This document shows, piece after piece, positions 57,608 to 64,000 of a DNA stretch of 64,000 bases. How positions within the stretch are numbered: the stretch's first letter is position 1; every line of letters starts with the position of its first letter. The translations under genes were made by a program, and so were the position numbers. Source of the stretch: Rhodovarius crocodyli (lineage in GTDB: Bacteria > Pseudomonadota > Alphaproteobacteria > Acetobacterales > Acetobacteraceae); NCBI GenBank assembly GCA_945901085.1, contig CAMDJV010000003.1, positions 1-64,000 of the forward strand, written 5' to 3'. Under the pieces are notes generated by a model. It saw only the letters and a program-made list of their open reading frames with translations, made no database searches and was not told where the DNA came from.

Positions 57608-58191
57608 GGCCGCAGCCACCCCACCCCGCGTAGCAATTGCGCCGTTTCGAATAGCGGCAGGCCGACGATATTGGACCAGGAGCCGGACATGAAGCGCACC
57701 CAGGCCTCGGCACTGCCCTGGATGGCGTAGCCGCCGGCCTTGCCCTGCCATTCTGTGCCGTCGAGATAGGCCTCGATCTGCGCTGTGGTCAGGCGCTGGA
57801 AGGCGACGACGGAGGTGACGAGGCGGGTGCGCAGCTTTTGCCCGGGAACCGCCAGGGCCACGCCGGTATGCACCCGGTGGCGCCGGCCTGAGAGCATGGT
57901 GAGGAAGGCGCGGGCCTCGGCCGCATCGGCGGGTTTGCCCAGGATACGGCGCCCCACGCCCACCACGGTATCAGCCGCCAGAACTAGGGCCTCGGGCGAG
58001 GCCATGGCCCCGGCCTTCAGCGCGCAAAGGCGCTCAGCCAGCTTATGCGGCAATTCGGCGGGCAATGGAGTCTCGTCCAAATCGGCCGGGCGGATCGCCT
58101 GGGGCACCACGCCAATCCTGGCCAAAAGCTCCAGCCGCCGCGGGCTGGCGGAGGCGAGGACGAGCGGTAGGCCGGTTACTTGAAGCGAAAT
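57604..58191 (-). CDS. maf: Maf-like nucleotide pyrophosphatase, start uncertain
   Basis: The Maf signature is present: [20 protein letters not shown], then the conserved VLAADTVVG and [10 protein letters not shown] (all-beta/alpha fold of nucleoside triphosphate pyrophosphatases that clear dTTP/UTP or modified nucleotides). The signature begins at 58167, but no ATG, GTG or TTG lies in frame between it and the far inside of infA. The first usable TTG (58125) would delete SASPRR, and an ATT at 58191 is the nearest rare start. I list the frame from 58191, giving 195 aa. It overlaps the infA end by 16 bases and is coupled to the RNase E/G gene. Confidence 0.85.
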   Translation of the reverse strand: MSLQVTGLPLVLASASPRRLELLARIGVVPQAIRPADLDETPLPAELPHKLAERLCALKAGAMASPEALVLAADTVVGVGRRILGKPADAAEARAFLTMLSGRRHRVHTGVALAVPGQKLRTRLVTSVVAFQRLTTAQIEAYLDGTEWQGKAGGYAIQGSAEAWVRFMSGSWSNIVGLPLFETAQLLRGVGWLRP

Positions 58192-58394
58192 GTGATGCGA
58201 CCCTTGGTCAGGTCGTAGGGTGTCATCTCGACATTCACCCGGTCCCCCGCCAGCACGCGGATGCGGTTCTTGCGCATCTTGCCGGAGGTATGGGCGAGCA
58301 CCAGGTGCTCATTGTCCAGCTTGACCCGGAACATGGCGTTGGGAAGCAACTCCATGACCTGACCGCTGAATTCGATCATGTCCTCTTTAGACAT
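58176..58394 (-). CDS. infA: Translation initiation factor IF-1
   Basis: This 72-residue S1-fold protein, [20 protein letters not shown] at the start, ends in [11 protein letters not shown] and contains [19 protein letters not shown], which fixes the identity. It binds the A site of the 30S subunit during initiation. It is followed by maf, RNase E/G and yacG in the same direction; infA-maf-rng-yacG is a known alphaproteobacterial order. The 123 bases before it (58395-58517) hold its likely promoter. Confidence 0.98.
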   Translation of the reverse strand: MSKEDMIEFSGQVMELLPNAMFRVKLDNEHLVLAHTSGKMRKNRIRVLAGDRVNVEMTPYDLTKGRITFRFK

Positions 58395-58517
58395 ACGCGC
58401 TCATTGTCGAACAACCTTGCTGGATTTGGGCGAAAAGCGCCCGCGAATAGGGGATTGCGTCGCGCCCATCGGGGCCGCGTCGCCCGCAACATGGTTCTGT
58501 CGGCTCTCCAGGTCAAG

Positions 58518-59798
58518 TCAGGTGAGGCGGAGCGCCACGCTTTGGCCATGGGCGGTAAGGCCCTCGGCCTCGGCCAGGGCGACGGCAGCGGGGCCGATGG
58601 CCCGCAAACCTTCCTGCTCGGCCGCCACCCAGGTGGTGCGCTTGAGGAAGTCAAACACCGATAATCCCGAGGCGAAACGCGCAGAACGCCCGGTGGGCAG
58701 CACATGGTTGGGGCCAGCGACGTAATCGCCCAGCGCCTCGGGGCACCAGCGGCCCAGGAAGGCGGCCCCCGCATGGCGGATCTGGCCGAACAGCGCGGCG
58801 GGTTCCGCCGTCATGATCTGCAGATGTTCAGGGGCGAGGCGGTTGGTCAGTGCCACCGCCTCATCCCAGTCGCGCACCAGCACAATTGCGCCATGCGCGG
58901 CCCAGCTGGCCGCGGCGATGGCCCGGCGCGGCAGGGTGAGAAGGGCTGCCTCGACAGCCGCGGCCACGGCGGCGGCAAAGCCGGCATCATCGGTGATCAG
59001 GATGCTCTGCGCCGCCTCGTCGTGCTCGGCCTGGGCGAGCAAATCCATCGCGACATGGGCGGGGTCATTATCGGCATCGGCCAGCACCACCACCTCAGAG
59101 GGGCCGGCGATGCTGTCGATGCCCACCCGGCCAAAGACCTGGCGCTTGGCCTCGGCCACATAGGCATTGCCCGGGCCGACGATGCGGTCCACCGCGGCGA
59201 TACTCTCTGTGCCCCAGGCCATGGCGGCCACAGCCTGGGCGCCGCCGACGCGGAACACCTCCGTCACACCCGCACGCCTGGCTGCCGCCAGCACCAGCGG
59301 GTTGAGCAGCCCGCCGGGGGTGGGCACGCACATGCACACCCGCCCCACCCCGGCCACGCGGGCGGGAATGGCGTTCATCAGCACCGAGGAGGGATAGGCC
59401 GCCTTGCCGCCGGGCACATAGAGCCCCACCGCATCCAGCGCGCCCCAGCGCATGCCCAGGCTCAGCCCCGCCGGGTCATTGAGGGTGATATCGGCGGGGA
59501 GTTGGGCGCGGTGGAAAGCCTCGATCCGTGCCGCCGCCAGATCGAGCGCGGCCAGAAGGTCGGGCGCGATGGCGGCCTCAGCCTCGGCCAATTCATCGGC
59601 GGTGACGCGCAGCAGGCCGGGCTGCCAGCCATCGAAGCGGGCGGTATAGTCCACCAGCGCGGCATCGCCACGGGCGCGGATGGCAGCGATGATCTCAGCC
59701 ACCGCACCACCCACGGCAGCGGTGGTCTCGCGCGCCTCATCGAGCAGGGCGGCGAAATCGGCCTCGAAGCCGGGGTCGCGCGTGTTCAGATGCTTCAC
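58518..59798 (-). CDS. hisD: Histidinol dehydrogenase
   Basis: This 426-residue protein has VGLYVPGGKAAYPSSVLMNA, GGAQAVAAMAWGTESI, VDRIVGPGNAYVAEAKRQVF (NAD region), the zinc-binding GPSEVVVLADADN with AEHDEAAQS, and NRLAPEHLQIM. It catalyses the last two oxidations from histidinol to histidine. The start overlaps the hisG stop (ATGA at 59795), so hisG-hisD are co-translated. The order hisG-hisD next to infA is frequent in alphaproteobacteria. Confidence 0.98.
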   Translation of the reverse strand: MKHLNTRDPGFEADFAALLDEARETTAAVGGAVAEIIAAIRARGDAALVDYTARFDGWQPGLLRVTADELAEAEAAIAPDLLAALDLAAARIEAFHRAQLPADITLNDPAGLSLGMRWGALDAVGLYVPGGKAAYPSSVLMNAIPARVAGVGRVCMCVPTPGGLLNPLVLAAARRAGVTEVFRVGGAQAVAAMAWGTESIAAVDRIVGPGNAYVAEAKRQVFGRVGIDSIAGPSEVVVLADADNDPAHVAMDLLAQAEHDEAAQSILITDDAGFAAAVAAAVEAALLTLPRRAIAAASWAAHGAIVLVRDWDEAVALTNRLAPEHLQIMTAEPAALFGQIRHAGAAFLGRWCPEALGDYVAGPNHVLPTGRSARFASGLSVFDFLKRTTWVAAEQEGLRAIGPAAVALAEAEGLTAHGQSVALRLT

Positions 59799-60478
59799 GC
59801 TATGGCGTCCCGGAAGCGGGCCAGCAGGGCGCCGATGCGCTCGGGCATGGTCTTGAGCGCCGAGCGGTTGACGATGACGCGTGAGGTGATTTCGGCGATC
59901 ACCTCGGTCTCATGCAGGCCATTGGCCTTGAGGGTGGCACCGGTGGCTACGAGGTCAACAATCACCTTGGACAGGCCGAGCGCCGGGGCCAATTCCATGG
60001 CGCCGTTGAGATGCACCACCTCGGCCTGTACCCCGCGCGCGGCGTAGTGTTTGCGGGCGATATTGGGGTATTTTGTGGCCACGGCGATCCGCGACCAGCG
60101 GGAGGGGTCATCGGCGGGCGCATCCACCGGCCCGGCCACCGAAACCCGGCAATAGCCGATGCCCAGATCCAGCGGTGCGTAGATTTCCTGATAGTCGAAT
60201 TCCATCAGCACATCGCCGCCGCAGACGCCGATCTGCGCTGCGCCATGCGCCACGAAGGTTGCGACATCGAAGGGGCGGACGCGGATGACATCCACCGCCG
60301 CATCCTCGGTTTCGAAGCGCAGGCGGCGGCTGTCTTCATCGGCGCAATCGGCGGCCGGGGTGAGGCCGGCGCGTTTGAGCACCGGCATCAGCTCCTTCAG
60401 GATGCGGCCCTTGGGCAGGGCCAGCACCAGCGGCTGGGTGGTGGCCATGATGGTGGGGGAGGGGAGGGGCTGGTCCAT
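59795..60478 (-). CDS. hisG: ATP phosphoribosyltransferase HisG, short form
   Basis: This 227-residue catalytic subunit has LVLALPKGRILKELMPVLKR, VRPFDVATFVAHGAAQIGVC, and the PRPP-binding loop VIVDLVATGATLKANGLHE. The C-terminal regulatory domain of the long HisG is absent, so it needs HisZ, which is encoded at 52193. A second start (ATG 60448, MATTQPLVLALPKGR) is likely as well; the upstream ATG has AGG at a suitable distance. It condenses ATP with PRPP. It lies 39 bases downstream of murA. Confidence 0.97.
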   Translation of the reverse strand: MDQPLPSPTIMATTQPLVLALPKGRILKELMPVLKRAGLTPAADCADEDSRRLRFETEDAAVDVIRVRPFDVATFVAHGAAQIGVCGGDVLMEFDYQEIYAPLDLGIGYCRVSVAGPVDAPADDPSRWSRIAVATKYPNIARKHYAARGVQAEVVHLNGAMELAPALGLSKVIVDLVATGATLKANGLHETEVIAEITSRVIVNRSALKTMPERIGALLARFRDAIA

Positions 60479-60517
60479 GGTGGTGTTACCTGGGGGCCTG
60501 GGATGATAGGGCGATGC

Positions 60518-61777
60518 TCATGCCAGCCGCTCGATATCGGCGCCCACGGCGGCCAGTTTTTCCTCCAGCCGCTCATAGCCGCGGTCGAGGTGATAGACGC
60601 GGTTGACCACTGTCTCGCCCTGCGCGGCGAGGCCGGCCAGCACGAGGGAGACCGAGGCGCGCAAATCGGTGGCCATCACCGGCGCGCCTGAGAGTTTTTG
60701 CACGCCGCGCACAATGGCCGAGGCGCCATGCACATTGATGCGAGCACCCATCCGCGCCAGCTCGGGCACATGCATGAAGCGGTTTTCAAAGATGGTCTCG
60801 GTCACCATAGAGGCGCCCTGTGCCACGCACATCAGCGCCATGAACTGCGCCTGCATATCGGTGGCAAAACCGGGGAAGGGCTCGGTGACGACATCCACGC
60901 CATGCAGGCCGTTCATGCGCGCAATGCGCAGGCCCGCCGGTTCCTCATTCACGCCCACGCCGGCCTCGCGCAGCACCCGCGCCACGGCGCCCAGATGGTC
61001 CAGCCGGGCGCCCTGCAAGAATACCTCGCCACCGGTGATGGCAGCGGCGCAGGCATAGGTTCCGGCTTCGATGCGGTCCATCACCACCGGATGGGTGGCG
61101 CCGGTCAGCGCGGCCACGCCGGTGACCCGCAGCCTATCGGTGCCGATGCCCTCGATCCGCGCGCCCATGCGTATCAGGCAAAGGGCGAGATCCTCGATCT
61201 CCGGCTCGCGCGCGGCATTGACCAGTTCGGTCTCGCCATCGGCGAGGGTGGCGGCCATCAGCAGGTTCTCGGTGGCGCCCACGCTGACGACTGGGAAGAT
61301 GATGCGCGCGCCCTTCAGGCCGCCGGCTGGGGCGCGGGCCTCGATATAGCCAGCCTCGACGGTGATGGTGGCGCCCATCGCCTCCAGGCCCTTCAGGTGA
61401 AGGTCCACCGGCCTGGTTCCGATGGCGCAGCCGCCGGGCAGCGAGACGCGGGCCACGCCGTGGCGGGCCACCAGCGGTCCCAGCACCAGCACCGATGCGC
61501 GCATTTTCCGCACAATATCGTAGGGCGCCTCATTGCCCGTGGCGGGCCCGGCCAGGGCCAGCGTGCGGGCCGCCTTGTCATGCACGACATCCATGCCGAG
61601 ATGCTGCAGCAGCGCCGTCATCGTCGCCACATCGGCCAGGTTGGGCACATTCTGTAGATGAAGGGGGGAGCCGGCCAGCAGTGCCGAGGGCATCAGCGCC
61701 AGGACGGCATTCTTCGCGCCGGAGACGGAGATGCTGCCCGATAGCGGCTTGCCGCCGCGGATGCGAATGCGGTCCAT
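60518..61777 (-). CDS. murA: UDP-N-acetylglucosamine 1-carboxyvinyltransferase MurA
   Basis: This 419-residue EPSP-synthase-fold enzyme has [15 protein letters not shown] (Lys22 region), the catalytic cysteine in [15 protein letters not shown] (C117, the fosfomycin target), [16 protein letters not shown] and a C-terminal [18 protein letters not shown]. It adds enolpyruvate from PEP to UDP-GlcNAc, the first committed peptidoglycan step in the cytosol. It is followed by hisG in the same direction, a common alphaproteobacterial neighbourhood. Confidence 0.98.
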   Translation of the reverse strand: MDRIRIRGGKPLSGSISVSGAKNAVLALMPSALLAGSPLHLQNVPNLADVATMTALLQHLGMDVVHDKAARTLALAGPATGNEAPYDIVRKMRASVLVLGPLVARHGVARVSLPGGCAIGTRPVDLHLKGLEAMGATITVEAGYIEARAPAGGLKGARIIFPVVSVGATENLLMAATLADGETELVNAAREPEIEDLALCLIRMGARIEGIGTDRLRVTGVAALTGATHPVVMDRIEAGTYACAAAITGGEVFLQGARLDHLGAVARVLREAGVGVNEEPAGLRIARMNGLHGVDVVTEPFPGFATDMQAQFMALMCVAQGASMVTETIFENRFMHVPELARMGARINVHGASAIVRGVQKLSGAPVMATDLRASVSLVLAGLAAQGETVVNRVYHLDRGYERLEEKLAAVGADIERLA

Positions 61778-61846
61778 GTCTCAGCCGAGCCCCATGATGG
61801 CGCGATGTGGGGGGGCGCACCGCTTGGTTGTTTGATAGGCCATGGC

Positions 61847-62401
61847 TCAGAGCCTCGGCAAGGCGACGCCGCGCTGGCCCATGTATTTTCCAGCGCGGTC
61901 GGCATAGCTCACCTCAGGGGCGCTTTCGCCCTTGAGGAAGAGGAACTGGCAAATGCCTTCATTGGCATAGACCCGGGCGGGCAGCGGCGTGGTGTTGCTG
62001 ATCTCGATGGTCACCTGGCCCTCCCATTCGGGTTCCAAGGGCGTGACATTCACGATCAGGCCGCAGCGGGCATAGGTGGATTTGCCGAGGCAGATCACCA
62101 GCACATCGCGCGGGATGCGGAAATACTCGATGGTCGAGGTCAGCACGAAGGAATTGGGCGGGATGATGCAAACCGGGCCGGTGCGGGTGACGAAACCCGT
62201 CTCCGAGAAGGCTTTGGGGTCCACCACCGCATTATCGACATTGGTGAAAACTTTGAATTCATCCGCTGCCCGGGCGTCATAGCCGAAGGAGGAGAGGCCG
62301 TAGCTGATCACGCCCTCGCGCTTTTGGTTCTCCACGAAGGGCTCGATCATGCCGTGATCGGTCGCCATGCGACGGATCCAGTGGTCGGGCATGATGGGCA
62401 T
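61847..62401 (-). CDS. dcd: dCTP deaminase
   Basis: This 184-residue trimeric dUTPase-fold enzyme has [56 protein letters not shown] and [20 protein letters not shown], whose Glu is the catalytic residue. It deaminates dCTP to dUTP, supplying dUMP for thymidylate. Family length is normal. It lies 69 bases upstream of murA in the same direction. Confidence 0.97.
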   Translation of the reverse strand: MPIMPDHWIRRMATDHGMIEPFVENQKREGVISYGLSSFGYDARAADEFKVFTNVDNAVVDPKAFSETGFVTRTGPVCIIPPNSFVLTSTIEYFRIPRDVLVICLGKSTYARCGLIVNVTPLEPEWEGQVTIEISNTTPLPARVYANEGICQFLFLKGESAPEVSYADRAGKYMGQRGVALPRL

Positions 62402-62500
62402 GGGGCGGAATCCGGCCTTGGGCTAGGGTTGGGAGGCAGGGTCTAGACCAGCCGGGGGGTAGGGGCAACGGCGCCGCCATCGCGGCGGCCATGCGCGGGA

Positions 62501-62662
62501 CTAGGTCTTGTCGGGGGCTTTTTCGCGCGGGGCGGGTTCGGGGCTGGGCGGAGGCGGCTCTTCCTCGCGGGCGCGGGCCTGTTGCTTGCGGCGCTTGAGA
62601 TTGTCCCGCAGGGCCTGGGCCAGGCGGGCCTCGCGTTTTGGGTCGTGCGGATGGGCTGGCAT
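62501..62662 (-). CDS. Small basic protein of unknown function (53 aa)
   Basis: From ATG 62662 the product reads MPAHPHDPKREARLAQALRD and continues NLKRRKQQARAREEE, a charged helix, then a proline/glutamate-rich tail. Small proteins with a RLAxALRxNLxRRKxQAR core are conserved in Rhodospirillales-type alphaproteobacteria; function unknown. The frame extends to 62689 but MPAHP is the likely start. It overlaps no other gene and lies 16 bases downstream of uppP. Confidence 0.65.
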   Translation of the reverse strand: MPAHPHDPKREARLAQALRDNLKRRKQQARAREEEPPPPSPEPAPREKAPDKT

Positions 62663-62678
62663 GGGAGGCTGGCGGCCG

Positions 62679-63488
62679 TTAGCCCGCAATCGCCAGGGCA
62701 GCCAGCATCACAAGCCCAAGGCCGATGCGGTACCAGCCAAACGGCGTGAAGCCGATGCGCCCGATAATGGCGATGACCGCGCGCACCACCAGCAAGGCCA
62801 CCACGAAGGCCGTGACGAATCCGATAACGATCTGCCCCAGCCCATCGAGCGAAAGTTCATGGCGGGCCTTCAGCAGCGAATAGGCCGAAGCGGCGAGCAT
62901 GGTGGGAATGGCCAGCACGAAAGAGAATTCGGCCGCGGCCCGGCGATCCACCCCGCAGAGCAGGGCGGTGATGATGGTCGCCCCCGAGCGCGAGGTGCCC
63001 GGGATCATCGCCAAGGCCTGGCCGAAGCCCACCAGAAGCGCGGTCAGCGGCCCGATCTCGGCCACCGAATGGATGCTGGGGGTCAGCACCCGCCGCTCGA
63101 TGAGAATAATGACAATGCCGCCCAGGATGAGCGCCACGCTCACCACCCAGGGGTTGAACAGCAGGCCGGTGATGGTGGAATGCAGCGTCGCCCCCAGCAC
63201 CATCGCCGGCAGGAAGGCGAGCAGGATATTGGTGGCATAGAAGCGTTCCGCCGTGCGCGGCCGCCACATGCCCAAACCCACCGCCAGCAGCCTTCGCCAA
63301 TAGATCACCACCACGGCGAGGATGGCGCCGAGTTGGATGGCGATTTCGAAGACTTTGCCGGGCGGGCCCCTAAAGCCGATGGCATGGCCCAGCAGGATCA
63401 GGTGCCCGGTGGAGGAGATGGGGAGAAACTCGGTCAGCCCCTCGATAATGCCCATGAGGAGCGCGGCAAGCAGGGGGTGCGATTCCAT
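62679..63488 (-). CDS. uppP: Undecaprenyl-diphosphatase UppP (BacA)
   Basis: This 269-residue integral membrane phosphatase carries both signatures of the BacA family: GIIEGLTEFLPISSTGHLIL (residues about 13-32) and AMIPGTSRSGATIITALLCG (about 160-180), plus eight or so helices. It recycles undecaprenyl pyrophosphate to the carrier used for peptidoglycan and glycan synthesis, and confers low bacitracin resistance. It sits near murA and could also serve the surface glycan genes of the window, by pathway logic only. Confidence 0.97.
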   Translation of the reverse strand: MESHPLLAALLMGIIEGLTEFLPISSTGHLILLGHAIGFRGPPGKVFEIAIQLGAILAVVVIYWRRLLAVGLGMWRPRTAERFYATNILLAFLPAMVLGATLHSTITGLLFNPWVVSVALILGGIVIILIERRVLTPSIHSVAEIGPLTALLVGFGQALAMIPGTSRSGATIITALLCGVDRRAAAEFSFVLAIPTMLAASAYSLLKARHELSLDGLGQIVIGFVTAFVVALLVVRAVIAIIGRIGFTPFGWYRIGLGLVMLAALAIAG

Positions 63489-63531
63489 CCCGCTCTTCTA
63501 GGCCCGCGCCCCTGGCTTCGAAAGGGGCGGC

Positions 63532-64000
63532 TTACTGCTGCGCCGCCGCGGTGAAGGCGAAATTGTCGAAGCTGTTTTCGCTGACGCGGTGCCACTGGAA
63601 CATCTCGCCGCGATAGGCCCTGTAGCTGTCCATGATGGTCTTGAACCGCGCATTGCGGCTGCCGAGGTCGCCGACCATCTCCTCATTGGCGCGCCAGGCG
63701 GCCTGGAGGATTTCGCGCGGCCAGAAGCGCAACTGCGCGCCAGCGGCGATGAGGCGGCGCAGCGCCTGGGGGTTCAGGTGGTCATAACGCGCCACCATGT
63801 CGCTATCAGCCTCGGCGCAGGCCAACTCGATGGCGTGCTTATAGAGGTCCGGCAGGGCATTATAGGCGCGGATATTGCTCATGAAATGCAGCCGGGCGCC
63901 GGGTTCCCAGAAGCCGGGTGCATAGTAGAACCGTGCCACGCGCACGTAATTCGCGCGCTCATCATCATGCGGGCCGACGAATTCGGCGGCATCGATCACG
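63532..64000 (-). CDS. dctP: TRAP transporter substrate-binding protein (DctP family), 5' end missing
   Basis: Only the C-terminal 156 or so residues are inside the window; the frame is open to the right edge and the GTG at 63999 is internal. The piece has IDAAEFVGPHDDERANYV, RFYYAPGFWEPGARLHFMSN and LPDLYKHAIELACAEADSDM, the pattern of DctP-type binding proteins for mannitol, pyruvate or 2-oxoacids (the ones with a GFWEPG-type helix). The membrane genes are not visible. The ligand is unknown. Confidence 0.85.
   Translation of the reverse strand, partial: VIDAAEFVGPHDDERANYVRVARFYYAPGFWEPGARLHFMSNIRAYNALPDLYKHAIELACAEADSDMVARYDHLNPQALRRLIAAGAQLRFWPREILQAAWRANEEMVGDLGSRNARFKTIMDSYRAYRGEMFQWHRVSENSFDNFAFTAAAQQ

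Overview
The window looks like a chromosomal segment of a high-GC alphaproteobacterium. An Acetobacteraceae (Roseomonas-like) member of the Rhodospirillales/Acetobacterales is the most likely source. The grounds are the class I lysyl-tRNA synthetase, the short HisG with a separate HisZ, hopanoid genes (hpnH, hpnN), several tripartite-tricarboxylate (Bug-type) binding proteins, DUF3126, and the miaB-phoH-ybeY-corC-lnt order. No prophage, CRISPR array, rRNA or tRNA gene was recognised. Genes are tightly packed, with many 4-nt start/stop overlaps (ATGA, and several of the rarer TTGA type).

Layout. 1-2978: the 3' end of an M20 carboxypeptidase and two tandem PlsC-like acyltransferases. 3063-9064: miaB, phoH-like, ybeY, corC, lnt and an XRE regulator (RNA modification, ribosome maturation and envelope). 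9048-15397 (minus): two very large glycosyltransferase genes (923 and 1193 aa). 15639-18226 (minus): glycolate oxidase glcD-glcE without glcF. 18340-21410: a small secreted protein, then an operon of Bug binding protein, uronate dehydrogenase and mutarotase. 21461-26168 (minus): rpmJ (L36), a GNAT enzyme, rpoD and dnaG. 26283-31793: DUF3126, a Bug binding protein, an MprF-like flippase with a shortened C-terminus, lysK and a small unknown. 31794-35201: an M20 amidohydrolase and glpK, with two intergenic regions full of nested palindromes. 35202-41149: hpnH diverging from copC-copD-hpnN. 41184-44553 (minus): a four-gene run NUDIX, AlaX, sseA, metC. 44591-51544: an EamA exporter, then an amide-bond hydrolase cluster (M19 dipeptidase, HDAC-like deacetylase, two M20 enzymes, an MlrC-like M81 enzyme). 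51563-56383: a lipoprotein, hisZ-purA, a small secreted cysteine protein and an NtaA-type flavin monooxygenase. 56335-63488 (minus): yacG, RNase E/G, maf, infA, hisD, hisG, murA, dcd, a small basic protein and uppP. 63532-64000: the 3' end of a TRAP transporter binding protein.

Most of the window is housekeeping. The most unusual points are: (i) a family of palindrome-rich intergenic elements, one copy at 31890-32101 and two tandem copies at 34801-35200, whose stem positions are kept while the stem sequence differs; (ii) an MprF-like protein whose lipid aminoacyl-transferase half is mostly missing; (iii) the giant multidomain glycosyltransferase pair placed where other alphaproteobacteria carry metK after lnt and the XRE gene; (iv) a transporter-free cluster of five different amide hydrolases. 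No feature was recognised as a clearly new biological system; the palindromic element family is the best candidate for something undescribed. All product calls rest on motif and family recognition by eye, without database searches.
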